Shown: positions 11,001 to 23,225, counted from the stretch's first letter. The stretch is DNA of 64,000 nucleotides from Sarcophilus harrisii (GCF_902635505.1 NC_045428.1:116889641-116953640); one strand, 5' to 3'. Notes: generated by a model not told the origin, from the letters alone. Numbers and translations: made by a program.

Positions 11001-13014
11001 TGGTGAAAAGCAATGTCCTCAACTAGGAAATTTTAGGGACATATTGATATAGGCTGGATTAGATATAGACATATTGGTATAAGTTGGGTTCTTTCCTCTG
11101 ATATTCCATATTTTTGCCTTTACACTATCCCTATTATACAGTAGGTAATATGCAAGAATAATCTCTTTGTAAGCTTTTGAGAACACCATGGATTTCATGG
11201 ACAAATATTTTTAATGCCAAGAAATTCTACTTTCCTTGTACATAGCACATTGGTATTTATTTTGTGATGTCATATATGTTACTGTGTAGGCTCAAAGCTT
11301 CTAGAGTAGCTTAATACTAAGAGGAGCAAAATTTTCAAACATAAAGGGTACTCAAATGCTTTATGACATTTCTGTGCCTACATCATGACATTACCCAATG
11401 AATTTCTTGGAGAAAGAAATTATGGAGGTGATTTTTACATTAACAAGATTGATTTTTTTTCCTCTTGGAGTAAGAGAACTCCCATGATTATAATTCTACC
11501 AGATGTCCACATAAAAATGGGTCTCTCTCTTTAATGAAAAAAGTTTTGCACAAACACGGAACACTAATCCTTCCTTCTTTGAAGGCAATCTCACCAGAAC
11601 TGGATGGAGTCAGTATAATACAATGGAAGCCAAAAATAAAAGTGGATGAAAACCATTGCTTATTATTCAACGTGTATGTCATCGACCAAAATCACATTGT
11701 TACAATTCCTGCACATGGAATGTACTCAAAGGTACTTCTTTCTTCCCATTACTGTATCCTTTCTATCTCATGATGTGCTCACAGTGCCCTCCACTGTCCC
11801 AAACCATCCCAGCACTTCTACATTTGGCACAATAGAAGCAAAGGAGGGGCAAGTCCACATAGGGACTCGGCAAGCCCTGCCTACTGGGTTCCCAGTATCA
11901 TCACAACTGGTCAGGCAAATAGTCACCAGCTGGCTTTACTTAGTTTTCCAAGTGCCCCTGGGGTTTTAGGTTCCAACTCAGGAAATTTCCAGAAAGCCTT
12001 TGTCTTTGGTCATATCCGGAGTCTTGACTGATCACCACAAATGAGCCTTTTTTCCCCCCAGACCATTGCTGGGTTTTTGCCTCATTCTGATATTTACACA
12101 CCTATTAATTCAGATGACAAGAAGCAAGGCCGAGGACACCAAATTAAGTGTTGTTCAATTAGTTTCATTTCATTAGATTTCTTTTCAGAACTGTCCCTGT
12201 TATATATTCCAGAGACTCCTGCCTTTAGCCTAGTCAAGGGCCTAATAAACACACATTCTGCTTTAATAGTCTGTGAACAAGATGGATAAATCTGCTCTCA
12301 ACTTCACTGCTGGCATCAGTTCAAACTCTGTTCATCAGAAGACTTATGTAGTTTGGCTGACTGTACTTACCGTCTGCCTTTCATAAAAACCCTGCAGTGA
12401 TTGTTTCCATGTATGGCATTACATCTGTATGGACAAAACACCAGTTCCCAAAATATTGTCCTAACATTCTCTCAAATAAACCACCAGAGTGGACTGATCT
12501 AAATGACTGGGCATCTATGTACAAAATAGCTACTCTCGTGTGACTGCAACTCAATGCTGAAACTGGGAACCCTTGAGTTTTCCCCCACAGAAACAAAAGA
12601 GGCATTCCTTGCAGGGTGAATTTTACTTCATTAAATAAACATCTGTGGCACCATGGTGATTCAATTTCTTTTAAAGGAGTACCTGCCATGGCAAATCCAA
12701 CATAATGGATGGTTGATGTGTGACACAAGAGGTAGCCAACAGAACAAGTTTCTGTAGAATTGCGCTGAATGCTTTCTACAATGATTATCTACAATAGCAA
12801 TTGACAATTTGACCTGTAATTCCATTGGATAGCTATTCATTAGGGCATGAATTTAGCCTGTGGGACTTGAGGAAGAAAACACCAGTACTGAGTTGAAGAT
12901 GGCAAGGCATTCTATAGACTGAAACCAGCATGGCTTAGCAAGCTACAATTTTTGCCCATGTGGTCCATACTTGAAATATGGTCATTTTTAATATCTCACC
13001 TTACTTCGGGGCTC
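11001..13014. other. Unassigned 2 kb, higher GC, several short open frames
   Basis: No family recognised. Frames include 11534-11773 (+, 79 codons), 11646-11969 (+, 107 codons), 12041-12289 (+, 82 codons) and 12381-12728 (-, 115 codons). None shows a domain I know. The composition is less AT-rich than the surroundings and no repeat signature is visible. It could be old unique sequence, a decayed mobile element or a decayed retrocopy. Confidence 0.35.
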
Positions 13015-13197
13015 TAGCATAATATAGTAGAAACAATACTAAAGCAAAAAAAAAAAAGATTTTAAATACTAACTCTACCACATACTAGAGGAGTGACTTT
13101 GGACTAGTCATTCCCATTTATGTATTTCAGTTTCTCTATCTGTAAAGGAGTTAGATTGGGTAAGGTTCCTTTTAGCTCTAAATCAAAGGTTTCTTTT
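13015..13197 (+). mobile_element. CORE-SINE (Mar1/THER-like)
   Basis: 'gctctagcataatatagtag' head, 'tcagtttctctatctgtaaa' core, and 'aaggttccttttagctctaa' end. The head carries an A-rich insertion (13046-13058). Confidence 0.7.
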
Positions 13198-13564
13198 AAT
13201 TCCTGGTATACATAGTCTATCCACTGATACAGATTGCAACCATTTTATATCTAGCTAGATGCTTTTCACAACGTGCTGAGGTCTAAAAAATTTATCATCT
13301 GATCCAATCTACTGATGATGAATTGTTCAAAATTTAATTAGTTTGGTCCTCAGCAGATACTCATTGAGCTTGTGCTTATGGTCTTTCTAAGAGAGTTTAT
13401 GTTCTACCGGCATAGATTTCAAGAAATCAAGGCTGCCTTCTTGTGAATCAGACATCAGAATAGAACATTAGTGGAGACTTATAAGAAAAGAAAATATTAA
13501 TTCTCAGTGAAAGGCAAATGGATAAATACTTCGTGAATACTCCAAACATATTTATCTAACTATA
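13198..13564. other. Unassigned sequence
   Basis: About 370 bp, no recognised element. Confidence 0.5.
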
Positions 13565-14275
13565 CTCATCATCTTCCATCTTAAAAATAGATCTAATCTT
13601 CTACTTCCCTATGTGTATAAATGGCAACCTTATTTAATTTGTACGAGTCATCATTGACTACAACTCCTCCTTCCTTAACCTTTATATTAGATTAGTCACA
13701 AAGTTTTCTCTGTTCTTTCCTACCTATTCCCTCTTTTTTTTTTTCCCATTTCTCCTACCATATGCCTAATTTGTGGTTGCATACCATCTAGCTTGTTTTT
13801 CATATTCTCCTGATTTGGCTAAATCCAGTCTCTTACATCTCGAGTTTAGTTTACATATCTATCTACCAGATTGGTCCCCAAAAAGTTAGATTTAGACCAT
13901 TGTCACAGCCCTTCTCAGAAACATTCAATAGCTTCTCAGTGTCTTCAAAATGAAATCCAAACTTTTCATCCAGAGTTTCAAGGCTTTATCCGAGCTGGCT
14001 CCAAACTATTTTAAACTCCTATTGCTGTCTTGGTATATTCTACACTGCACTCAAACTGGAAACTGGACTAATTGAGGGGGGTGGGGGAGAAAGAGACAGA
14101 GAGACAGAGAGAGAGAGAGAGAAACAGCCACTCTTGCTTATTCTTCTTTTTCCTCCTTTTCATACCATCTTCCCACTCATTCCAAATTCTACCTCCTCCA
14201 CAAAACCTCTTTGACACAGCCCCAAAGTGACCTCTTCCTCTGAGTTGCTATAATACTTAGTATTTATTTCCCATA
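13565..14275 (+). mobile_element. L2 LINE 3' region
   Basis: 'gagtcatcattgactacaac', 'cttctcagaaacattcaata', 'gcttctcagtgtcttcaaaa', 'tgaaatccaaacttttcatc' and 'gagctggctccaaactattt' follow in the order of the L2 3' region. A GA-rich simple repeat (14083-14125) is embedded. Heavily diverged; no coding frame survives. Confidence 0.7.
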
Positions 14276-14283
14276 TGATAGTT

Positions 14284-14515
14284 ATCTTTGTGAAGAAGAA
14301 AGAACACTGGGTTTAGTCCGGAAACCTGGATTTCAGGCCTGGTTCTGATACTAGCAATGTGAAGGTCACCAAAGAAGTCATTAACCTTTCTGAACAACAA
14401 TTTCTTGTGCATAAAATGAGGAAAATAATACTGTACTATTGACCTCATCCTGGAGTTACCATGAAGGAAATGTTTTGTAATACTTAAATGACTATGACTA
14501 CTATTTGATGCTTTA
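14284..14515 (+). mobile_element. CORE-SINE (MIR/Mar1-like)
   Basis: 'aagaacactgggtttagtcc', 'ttaacctttctgaacaacaa', 'tgcataaaatgaggaaaata' and 'gtaatacttaaatgactatg' give head, core and tail in order. Confidence 0.7.
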
Positions 14516-16089
14516 TATTATAAGTATTTATGTAATCTATGGTTACCTAGGTATTGGTATTAGTATGTATTGTTATTGTCCTATAGATCCTCTCTATGAC
14601 CTCAGATAAGCATTGTTCTCTAACTTGAGACCGTAAAGCCACCAAGAAGGTAGGTAAATGATCTTAAGTATTATTAAAGGTAGAATACTAATTTGGGTGT
14701 TCCTTACATCTAAGGCAACTTCTCAGTTCATTATACTATGCTGCCTATCATTATCATTCTTATTAGGCTATAAAAGAAAACAACAATTACACTTTGAAAA
14801 TAGTCCAGGGTTATGTACACAGTAGGCTCCTAAAATATTTTGTGGGATGAATGATTTGCTGATACTAGGATTCCCAAAAGGCTACACAAACTACAAGACA
14901 TGTATCTTCTGGGAGAAAGAGAACTACATTGTCCATCTGTGTCAAACTCTATCACTTGAATAGCCCTGGTTTTACTATTGATCTGCATTTCTTTTATGCT
15001 CATAGTAGAATTTTATTTTCACTGTGGTATCTTATCCAAGTCATCTTCTGTTATAAGGGAGCTATATGATTCAAAGGGTAATAAACAATAGTTAATATGG
15101 ATTACTTTTTAAAGAGTAATGTCAAACTAAGACAAATTCTTCTTTGATGAGAAAATGGATAAGTTTTTAAAGGAAATAATGATGACATGAAGGAGTCCAG
15201 TCTTCAATTTGTCCAGAAGGTGTGGAAGAGAAAACATAAGCTCAATTCCCATTCCTCTGCTTCCTATAACTCTTCACCTCTGAGGAATGTTTAGAGCAGT
15301 TCATACTCTCATTAAAGACTTCTGCAATATAGAAATAGCTATGATTACAAAATGCTGGATATGTAGGGCAAAAAAGGATCACTGAAAAAAAGCGGGACAG
15401 AATCCTTATCTCGATCTCCAAATACACAGATCTGCTACCCTGACTTCTTCCTCCTCACCCTACCCCAAGCAAGCCAAAGCCTGGGAGTTGTGCCAATGAG
15501 TATTCAATCATCTCTCACTTGCTGTGCCTCTTTCCCCCTCTACCACTCCTTTTGCAGCCAATCTTTCATTGATTTAAGATAAGTCTATACAATGCCAAAT
15601 GTACTGTTAAAAACTGATTTAAAGTTCTTTAAAAAAAAATCCAAAACTTTTACATCATATGAGAAAGAGAGAAAAAAAAACTGGACCTTTTGATTTTCAT
15701 CTTAATGTTTGGTATCATGGAGACAGCATTTTATACTTTGACCAATATAGGTCTCAACATAGTCTGTACAATCTCTAAATTAATTGGACAACATAATACC
15801 AATTCCGATTATAGAGCTTATGCTATTTATAAATAACATTTGAGAACATTTAAAATCATTCTCTCTACCACAAAAAATACCCAAGCTAGTATTTTTCTTA
15901 AACTTCCACTCTTGTTTTTCTAAAGCTTCTATTGAGAACAGTAAGGAAGGGAAAGAAAAAATGAGATTTGAAGGGAAAGGCATAAAACAGCAACAAGGAG
16001 AATACTACATATTTATTCTCCAAGGATATTTTAGTTCTAGAATTGTTACACTTCTAGAGTAGCAGAATAGTGGTAAGAAACAGGGTAGC
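14516..16089. other. Mostly unassigned; possible L2 tail at 14805-14862
   Basis: Apart from 'gtacacagtaggctcctaaa' and 'gtgggatgaatga' (an L2-like tail), nothing is recognised. Two short A-rich runs are at 15630-15638 and 15672-15680. Confidence 0.4.
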
Positions 16090-17720
16090 TACTATATGTC
16101 AATAAATCTGATAATCTAAATGAAATTGAGGAATACTTACAAAAATACAGATTGCCCAGATTAACAGAAAAGGAAATAAATTACATAATTAGTCCAATGT
16201 TAGTAAATAAATCGAACAAACTATTAATCAACTCTCTAAGAAAAAATCTTCAGGGCCAGATGGATTTATATGTGAATTCTATCAAACATTTAAAGAATGA
16301 TTAATTCCAATACAATGCAAATTATTTGAAAAAATAGAGGGGAAATCCTACCAAATTCCTTTTATGACATGGATATGGCATTGATTTTGAAACCAGGTAG
16401 GGTGAAAACAGAGAAAGAAAATTATAGGTCACCCTAATGAATATTGATACAAAAATCTTAAATAAAATATTAGCAAAGAGATTTCAGCAAGTCATCCCCA
16501 GGATAATATACCACAATCAAGTAGGATTTATACCAGGAATGCAGGACTGGTTCAATATTAGGGAAACTATTAGCATAATTGACTATACCAATTACTAAAC
16601 TAAAAAAAATCATATAATTCTCTCAATAGACGCAGAAAAAGCATTTGACAAAATCCAACACTCATTCCTATTAAAAAACACTAAGGAGTATGGGAATAAA
16701 TGAAGTTTTCCTTAAAATGATCAGTAGCATCTATTTAAAACCATCATCAAGTATCATATGTAATGGGAATAAACTAGAACTATTCCCAATATTGGGAATA
16801 TTACTATTCAATATTGTATTAGAAATGTTCCCTTAGGCAATAAGAGATGAAAAAGAGATTAAAGGAATTAGAATAGATAATGAGGAAACCAAACTATCAC
16901 TCTTGCAGATGACATGATGTATTCTTACAAAATTCTAGAGAATCAACCAAAAAACTACTAAAAACAATTCACAACTTTAGCAAAGTTGTAGAATACAAAA
17001 TAAATCCACATAAATCAAAAGCATTTTTATATATTACCAACAAAGTCCAGCAGCAAGAGATACAAAGAGAAATTCCATTTACAATAACTGTAGATAATAG
17101 AAAATATTTTGAAGTTTACCTTCCAAGGCAAAGTTAGAAACTACATGAACACAATTATAAAACACTTTTCACACAAATAAAGTCAGATCTTATAAACTGG
17201 AAAAATATCAAGTGTTCATGGGTAGGCCAAGTGAATATAATAAAAATGACAATACTACCTAAATTAATCTACTTAATTAGTTCCATACCAATCAAACTTC
17301 CAAGAAATTGTCTTACAGGCCTAGAAAAAATAACAAAGTTCATCTGAAAGAACAAAAGGTCAAGAACTTCAAGGGATTTAATGACAAAAATGCAAATGAA
17401 AGTGGCCTAGTTGTGCCAGAGCTAAAACTATATTATAAAGCAACAGTCATCAAAACCATTTTATACTGGCTAAGAAATATAGTAGCTGAATAAGTGGAAT
17501 AAATTAGGTTCACAGGGCAAAATAGGCAACAACTATAGTAATCTAGCCTTTGACAAACCCAAAGATCCCAGCTTTTGGGATAAGAATTCACTATTTGGCA
17601 AAAACTGCTAGAAAAATTGGAAACTAGTATGGCAGAAAAAAGGCATTGATTCACACTTAACACCATATATCAAGATAAGGTCAAAATGGGTTAATCATTT
17701 TGATCTAAAGATTGATATTA

Positions 17721-17910
17721 CTTATGTATGCATATATTGGATTTAATAAATATTTTTACCATGTTTAACATATATTGCTTGCCATCTAAGGGAGAGAGTA
17801 GGGTAAGGGAGGAAAGAATTGGAAAACAAGATTTTGCAAGGATTAATGTTGAAAGATTGCATATATTTTGAAAATAAAAAGCTTTAATAAAAATAACTAA
17901 ATAAAAAGAG
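17721..17910 (+). mobile_element. L1 3' end nested inside another L1
   Basis: About 190 bp of L1 3' UTR ('catatattgcttgccatcta', 'ttttgcaaggattaatgttg', 'ttttgaaaataaaaagcttt') ends in an A-rich tail and sits in the middle of ORF2. The 8-mer tgatatta occurs at both junctions (17713-17720 and 17911-17918), a perfect target-site duplication. The outer element resumes in register with the ORF2 segment encoding SKLEEERIVYFSDL-type sequence. Confidence 0.8.
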
Positions 17911-18228
17911 TGATATTATAAGCAAATTAGAAGAAGAAAGAATAGTTTACTTCTCAGATCTGTAAAGAAGAAAGGAATTTATGGCCAAGGAAAAATTGGA
18001 GTGCATCATCGAATACAAAATAGATAATATTGATTATATTAAGTTTAAAAGTTTTTATACAAACAAAACCAATACAAACAAGATTAGAAGGAAAGCAATA
18101 AACTGGAGAAAAGTTTTTACATTCAAGAGTTCTGATAAAGGCCTCATTTCTAAAATATATAGAGAATTGACTCAAATTTATAAGAATTCAAGCCATTCTC
18201 CAATTGATAAATAGTCAAAGGATATGAA

Positions 18229-18371
18229 TAGGGCAGCTAGGTGATGTAGTAGCACCAAGCCTGAAGTCAGGAGGATCTGAGCTCAAATCTGGTCTCAGAC
18301 ACTTAACACTTCCTAGCTAAGTGACCCTGAGCAAGTCACTTAACCGCTATTGCCTCAGTAAGCAAACAAAA
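18229..18371 (+). mobile_element. WSINE1-like SINE nested in L1
   Basis: 'gggcagctaggtgatgtagt', 'cctgaagtcaggaggatctg' and 'gctattgcctcagtaagc' plus an A-rich tail. A 12-bp perfect target-site duplication (aaaggatatgaa) lies at 18217-18228 and 18372-18383. The L1 sequence continues in order across it. Confidence 0.88.
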
Positions 18372-18654
18372 AAAGGATATGAACTGACAATATAATCAGA
18401 TAATAGCTGATCACTATAGTGATAATTATAGATCATTATTGATCAGAAAAATGCAAATTAAGACAATTCTGAGGTACTACTACACACCTCTACGATTGGC
18501 TAAGATGATAGGAAAAGAAAATGACAAATGTTGGCAGGGATGTGAGAAAACTGGGACATTAATACATTGTTGGTGGAGTTGGTGGAGTTGTGAACTGATT
18601 TAACCATTCTGGAAAGCAATTTGGAACTGTATCCAAAAGGCTGTCAAACTGTGC

Positions 18655-19014
18655 ATGCCCTTTGATCCAGCATTGTTTCAACTAGGTCAATATCCCAAAA
18701 AGATCATAAAAAAGGAAAAAGGACCCACATGTGCAAAAATGTTTGTGGCAGCCCTTTTTGTAGTGGCCAGAAACTGGAAACTGAGTGGATGCCCATCAAT
18801 CGGAAAATGGATGAATAAATTATGGTATATGAATGTTGTGGAATATTATTGTTGTATAAGAAATAATCCGGAGGTTGATTTCAAAGAGGCCTGGAAAGAC
18901 TTACATGAACTGATGCTAAGTGAAATGAGAAGAACCAGGAGATCCTTGTTGACAGCAACAAGATTATATGATGATCAATTCTGTTGGATGGGGCTTTTTT
19001 CAACAATGAGATGA
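18655..19014 (+). pseudogene. L1 ORF2 C-terminal remnant
   Basis: An open frame of 119 codons encodes MPFDPALFQLGQYPKKIIKK..., then CAKMFVAALFVVARNWKLSG, EYYCCIRNNPE and LHELMLSEMRRTRRSLL. It matches the C-terminal ORF2 segment of the copy at 62278-62637. It lacks the endonuclease and most RT sequence in frame and has no own promoter, so it is a relic rather than a gene. Confidence 0.85.
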
Positions 19015-19368
19015 TTCAGTCCAGTTCTGTGATGGAGAAAGTCATCTGTACCCAGAGAGAGAATTGTGGGGACTGAGTGGTTCACAACATAGCATTTTCA
19101 TTGTTTTTGTTGTTGTTTGCTTTCTTTTTGTTTTCTTTCTCACTTTTTTTCCTTTTAGATCCGATTTTTCTTATATAGAATGATAATTATAGAAATATGT
19201 ATAGAATAATTGTACATGTTTAATGTATATTGGATTACTTGCTATCTAGAGGAGGAGCTGGGGCGGGGGGGGGGAAGAGAGGAAAAAAATTTGGAATACA
19301 ACATTTTGCAAGACTCAACGCTGAAAAATTACCCACGCATATGTTTTGAAAATAAAAAGCTGTATTTA

Positions 19369-19515
19369 GAGCCAGCTAGATGATGCAGTGGATAGAGCAC
19401 CAACTCCGAAATCAGGAGGATCTGAGTTCAAATCTGGCTTCAGACACTAAACATGTCCTAGCTGTGTGACCCTAGGCAAGTCACTTTACCCCAATTGCCT
19501 CAGCCAAAAAAAAAA
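19369..19515 (+). mobile_element. WSINE1-like SINE
   Basis: 'cagctagatgatgcagtgg', 'gaggatctgagttcaaatct', 'tgtgaccctaggcaagtcac', 'ccaattgcctcagcc' and a poly(A) run (19506-19515). Inserted at or near the 3' end of the long L1. Confidence 0.85.
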
Positions 19516-19779
19516 TTTTTTTAAATTAAATCTAAAAACAAATAAATGAATGAATGAAAAAGAGGACAGAAAATATTCAAAATCACTTGGTTTAAGACCA
19601 TTAATAAAATCTAATTTAACTGTACTCAAAATGTTAGATCTTTGTCCACTGAGAGGACATATTGCTGTAGAAGATGCATTATAAAAGAGTTAATGTTCTT
19701 ACAATACACAAAACCAGGAAAAGAAGGAAGTTATATCTAAATGGAAGGATGGATCACAGGTACACCCTAGAGAGATAAA

Positions 19780-20345
19780 GAAAGGCAATGAGGACATGAG
19801 TTTTATCATATAGCAAGACACAGTAAGAAAAATTATTTTAATCTGAACATTAAAGATTATATAATTTGAAAATAGAGGAGAAGCAGATCATATTCCTTTT
19901 AGAGCTATGAGTTTGAGATAAATTCTGAACCAAATAAGGAATAAAGATAGTATAAGAGACAAAATATATAATTTTGGTAAGATAAAAATTTAAAAGCTTT
20001 GGCACAAACAAAATTAATTCATCTAAGATAAGAAGAAAATCAAATGGGAGGGTGGCAGAATCTATTTATCAAGTATCTCTGATAAAGGTCTGATATCTAA
20101 AATGCACAGACAATAGAAATATATAAAACCAAAGCCATTACCTCAAAGATTAATGGAAAAGGTATAAAAATAAGTAGCTCTTAAAAGAACAATTGAAAAC
20201 TATTGACAACTAGATGAAAAATTGTTCCAAATCACTAATAATAATTTTATTTGGGTTTTTTCCTTTCTATTGGTTTTCTCCTTTTGTTCTGATTTTTCTT
20301 TGCAATATGACTAATATGGAAATATATTTAATATGATTGTGCAGT
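19780..20345 (+). mobile_element. Older L1 fragment with internal deletion
   Basis: 'gagctatgagtttgagataa', 'aaagctttggcacaaacaaa', 'tctctgataaaggtctgata' and 'aaaattgttccaaatcacta' follow L1 ORF2 order. At about 20245 the sequence jumps to the 3' UTR ('tgttctgatttttctttgca'), so several hundred bp of ORF2 are missing. Confidence 0.7.
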
Positions 20346-21219
20346 TGCTGAGGACAAAGTACTAGAGAAATTCTAAGAGGATCGTGACAGATTTTCCAAA
20401 TTAAATGAATATATATTTTAATACTTGATCATTTCAATAGAAAAGCTGGAAAAGTGAAGATGGAAAAAATTCTATGGGAAAGTATGTTTCATGAAATTTC
20501 AGAGAAGTGAAGGTATAAGATGTAAATTATACATAAACATCTTACCTTTATATTATAAATGTTTTCTTCTAAAAAATAGAATTTGTTTAGATATTAGCCA
20601 TGATAAGCACCAAATAACATGATGAAGAAAGAAACTGATTATGTTTTAACAAACAATAGAAGATTTATGGAAATGAGTTATTACCGAGTCAGCTATTTAC
20701 ACAGTCAGATCATTGGCTCATCAGAATCACAATCATAATTTATAATAAACTATTATTACAAAGAAGAAAGAATAAAAATTTTAAAATATACAATAAGCAA
20801 TTAATAATATTTCACCTTGAATTATTTAAACAAACTATTGAAAATCAAAAATGAACAACAGGAATTCCATTGACACAACTGTATTAATTTTAACCAGAAG
20901 TGTAACTAATAGAAATTAATGGTACAAGAAAAATGTCCCTGATGAAACATTTCACACAGAGAGTGCATGCCAAGGCAGTACTAGGTTGGAATATAAATGC
21001 ATCTGTAAAATTTGACAAAGGTTGATGGGCAGTTTTGAGTCATATCATCCTGTAAAGCAAAAAGCAGTGGAAAATAAAAAAAATCTAAAGAAATCTTAGC
21101 AAGATATCCAAGATAATGGATCAGAATAGGCACCTAAAGAAGAAGCAGTTACTAATGGCATGGGGGAAAACCTCATATCTTATTAATACCCAAAAAAGGG
21201 GAAAACATGAAAATATCAT

Positions 21220-21237
21220 CAACTACTGATAGATAAC

Positions 21238-21268
<31 letters not shown>

Positions 21269-21286
21269 TAGATAGATAGATGGATC
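21220..21286. repeat. (GATA)n/(GACA)n microsatellite
   Basis: Repeated gata units with three gaca units in the centre, within the RTE LINE. Confidence 0.9.
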
Positions 21287-21490
21287 AATGTATAGATAAT
21301 CTGTTTATTCTACTAACTATACAAAGTTATTTTTAGAATCAACTATGTTTATATTGAAAGCACCCCAATGAAGAAATTAGTAAGGAACAAATACAATTTC
21401 ACAATAATATTCAACAAATACCACTTTGTTACTATTTCCTAATTGCCTGAAAGACCGAGAATTTAAAACCTCATTGTATTTATTGTTACC

Positions 21491-21512
21491 AAAAAAAAAA
21501 AAAAAAAAAAAA
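21491..21512. repeat. Poly(A) tract, 22 bp
   Basis: An uninterrupted run of A inside the RTE remnant. It could be a remnant of an insertion's tail, but no adjacent SINE is recognisable. Confidence 0.85.
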
Positions 21513-22780
21513 CATTTCTCTAAATAAAACAAAATTCATTCTTATGAGGTCTTTTTATAACAAAGTATCTTTCATTCATATATAAAGATCATTCAAGATA
21601 CCTTAGAAATATGACAACAGAAATAATGATGTTCAATAACTGATATTAAATATGAGGCACTAGATAAAAGTCTCTATATTCACCAAAAGTATTTGATAGA
21701 GAAGATCCAATGTAGAGTTCAGATTAAGGAAGAATTTCCTGTGAATAATGTGGTCCTCCAGATGTTCCTGATTGTAGATGGCACTGTATTGATTGAATCA
21801 ATTCCCAAGACACTAAAGAGCCTTCTGGAAGAGATAGGTAATCACTCAATAATAATTTAATTCCATAATAAAACCAAATTAGGTGTTTATTTCAATTACA
21901 AAAACTTAAAAGTGATCCAAATTGTATTTTCACATCAACTTGTTTTATAAAAGTTTAAAAAAAACCATAGGAATTATGAAAGGAATTATGATATTAATAT
22001 GAAATTGAAGTAATGTCAATGTTATAAAATGCACACTAAGGGTTTGGACTTTCCTTCTACACTGGAAAGATCAAATGGATGAACAATGTCTATTGCCTAG
22101 ATTTCAACATGCGTCTGAATGGACACATTCATAATTTGTCCAATAATATGAATATCTGGGCAGACAATACAAAAAGACAGCAATCTGGGCCCAGAATTTT
22201 AAAGAAGTAAAAGAATGCATTGGATTACTTTTAGAAAATTACAAAGCACTTTTTAAAAAACTAACCCTAGGCTTTTCAGAATAATATAGGCCTATTTAGA
22301 GCATGAGGGGTACAAATATTTTATCATTCATTCAATTGATATATGACAATGAAACCCAGAATGCCATTACCTCTGAAGAATTAAAGACAAGCATCATGGA
22401 AAGAGCAATTGAAAGCCCATGATGGAAATAATCAGACTGCATCATATAACTGATATGGAACACCAGCAAATAGGAATAAAAGATATCTTCAAAGAATTGT
22501 ACCACAGAAATTGAATTGGTTATGTTTAGTGAGAACAAGATATGACAGATAAATAAGTGTTCTCCTGTTATACTTGTGACATTAGGAGAGAGTCATGACT
22601 TTCAGCACATTAAGGGTCTCCTATAGTTAAAATTAGGGAGTCCACAAAATTGATTTATGATCTGCATCATTGGAAGGATCCCCCAAATCTATAAGTTCAA
22701 AGATCCATTTGATTATTTAAACTTCATAAGCTTATAAAAGCTTAGAGACCATCTATTCCAGCCCCCTCACTTTACAGAGG

Positions 22781-23030
22781 GACATCTAGGTGGTGCAATA
22801 AATAGAGTGCCAAGTCTGGAGCCAAGAAATTTCTTGAGTTCAAATATGGCCTCAGAAACTTACTAGCTGTGTGATACTGGGCAAATCACTTAACCCTGTT
22901 TATCTCAGTTTCCTCATCTGTAAAATGAGCTAGAGAAGGAATTGACAAATGGTTCCAGTATCTGTGCCAACAAAACCCCAAATGGGGTCACAAAGAATCA
23001 GACGTGACTGAAAAATAATTGAACATGAAC
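22781..23030 (+). mobile_element. RTE-tailed tRNA SINE, complete
   Basis: The tRNA head 'gacatctaggtggtgcaata', B-box region 'gagttcaaatatggcctcag', 'tagctgtgtgatactgggca', core 'tttcctcatctgtaaaatga' and RTE tail 'ccaaatggggtcacaaagaa' + 'tgactgaaaaataattgaac' are all present. Flanks at 22767-22780 and 23032-23045 agree at 10 of 14 positions, with transitions only, consistent with an old target-site duplication. The tail resembles Bov-B ends ('gagtcggacacgactgag'), so mobilisation by an RTE LINE is inferred. Confidence 0.85.
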
Positions 23031-23089
23031 ATCATTTTACAGGAAATGGAACTATGAATTTAAATATTTGTCACTAACCAATGAATTAT

Positions 23090-23225
23090 CAATCAACAAT
23101 GACAAAAGAATTAGTAATTAATATGTATAAAGCACAATCCTAAACTTTGTAGAGGAAGAAAATGAAGTACAATTCCTGTCCTCCAGTTTCAAGGAAGCAA
23201 GCAGAATCAAGGTATAGTTAAATAA
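23090..23225 (+). repeat. Repeat A fragment
   Basis: 'aatatgtataaagcacaatc' and 'attcctgtcctccagtttca' follow the 5' part of repeat A, diverged. Confidence 0.4.

Larger units (their letters stand above)
16090..19367 (+). mobile_element. Decayed L1 LINE, ORF2 RT domain to 3' end, with two nested insertions
   Basis: The start encodes LNEIEEYLQKYRLPRLTEKEI just before the reverse transcriptase domain. Readable landmarks include [11 protein letters not shown] (16520-16560), [11 protein letters not shown] (near 16630), [22 protein letters not shown] (17199-17262) and [13 protein letters not shown] (17550-17590). The ORF2 C-terminus at 18655-19014 and a 3' UTR ending 'ttttgaaaataaaaagctgt' follow. 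It is 5'-truncated and broken by many stops and frameshifts. A second L1 end (17721-17910) and a SINE (18229-18371) interrupt it. Removing both leaves about 2.9 kb of one element. Confidence 0.9.
20380..22710 (+). mobile_element. RTE-type (Bov-B-like) LINE, most of the ORF, strongly decayed
   Basis: Translation in shifting frames shows an RTE endonuclease end (ETDYVLTNNRRF ... QSDHWLIRI, about 20630-20740), and a 'LLIPKKG'-like RT entry near 21170-21200. The RT catalytic region reads VLQMFLIVDGTVLIE..PKTLKSLLEEI (21750-21832), where active elements have FADD. A later segment is NMRLNGHIHN (22100-22135) and the C-terminal domain is ITSEELKTSIMERAIE (22368-22415). The order EN, RT, C-terminus is that of RTE. 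A tetranucleotide repeat and a poly(A) run lie inside. Stops and frameshifts are frequent, so it is old. Confidence 0.75.

Noticed and set aside
18655-19014. 119-codon frame as a possible novel host gene
   Set aside because: It is the L1 ORF2 C-terminus; a near twin occurs at 62278-62637 inside another L1.
21220-21286. Tandem array as a possible CRISPR-like array
   Set aside because: It is a tetranucleotide microsatellite without spacers, in vertebrate DNA.
22332-22538. 68-codon minus-strand frame
   Set aside because: It is antisense to the C-terminal region of the RTE LINE, so a shadow.
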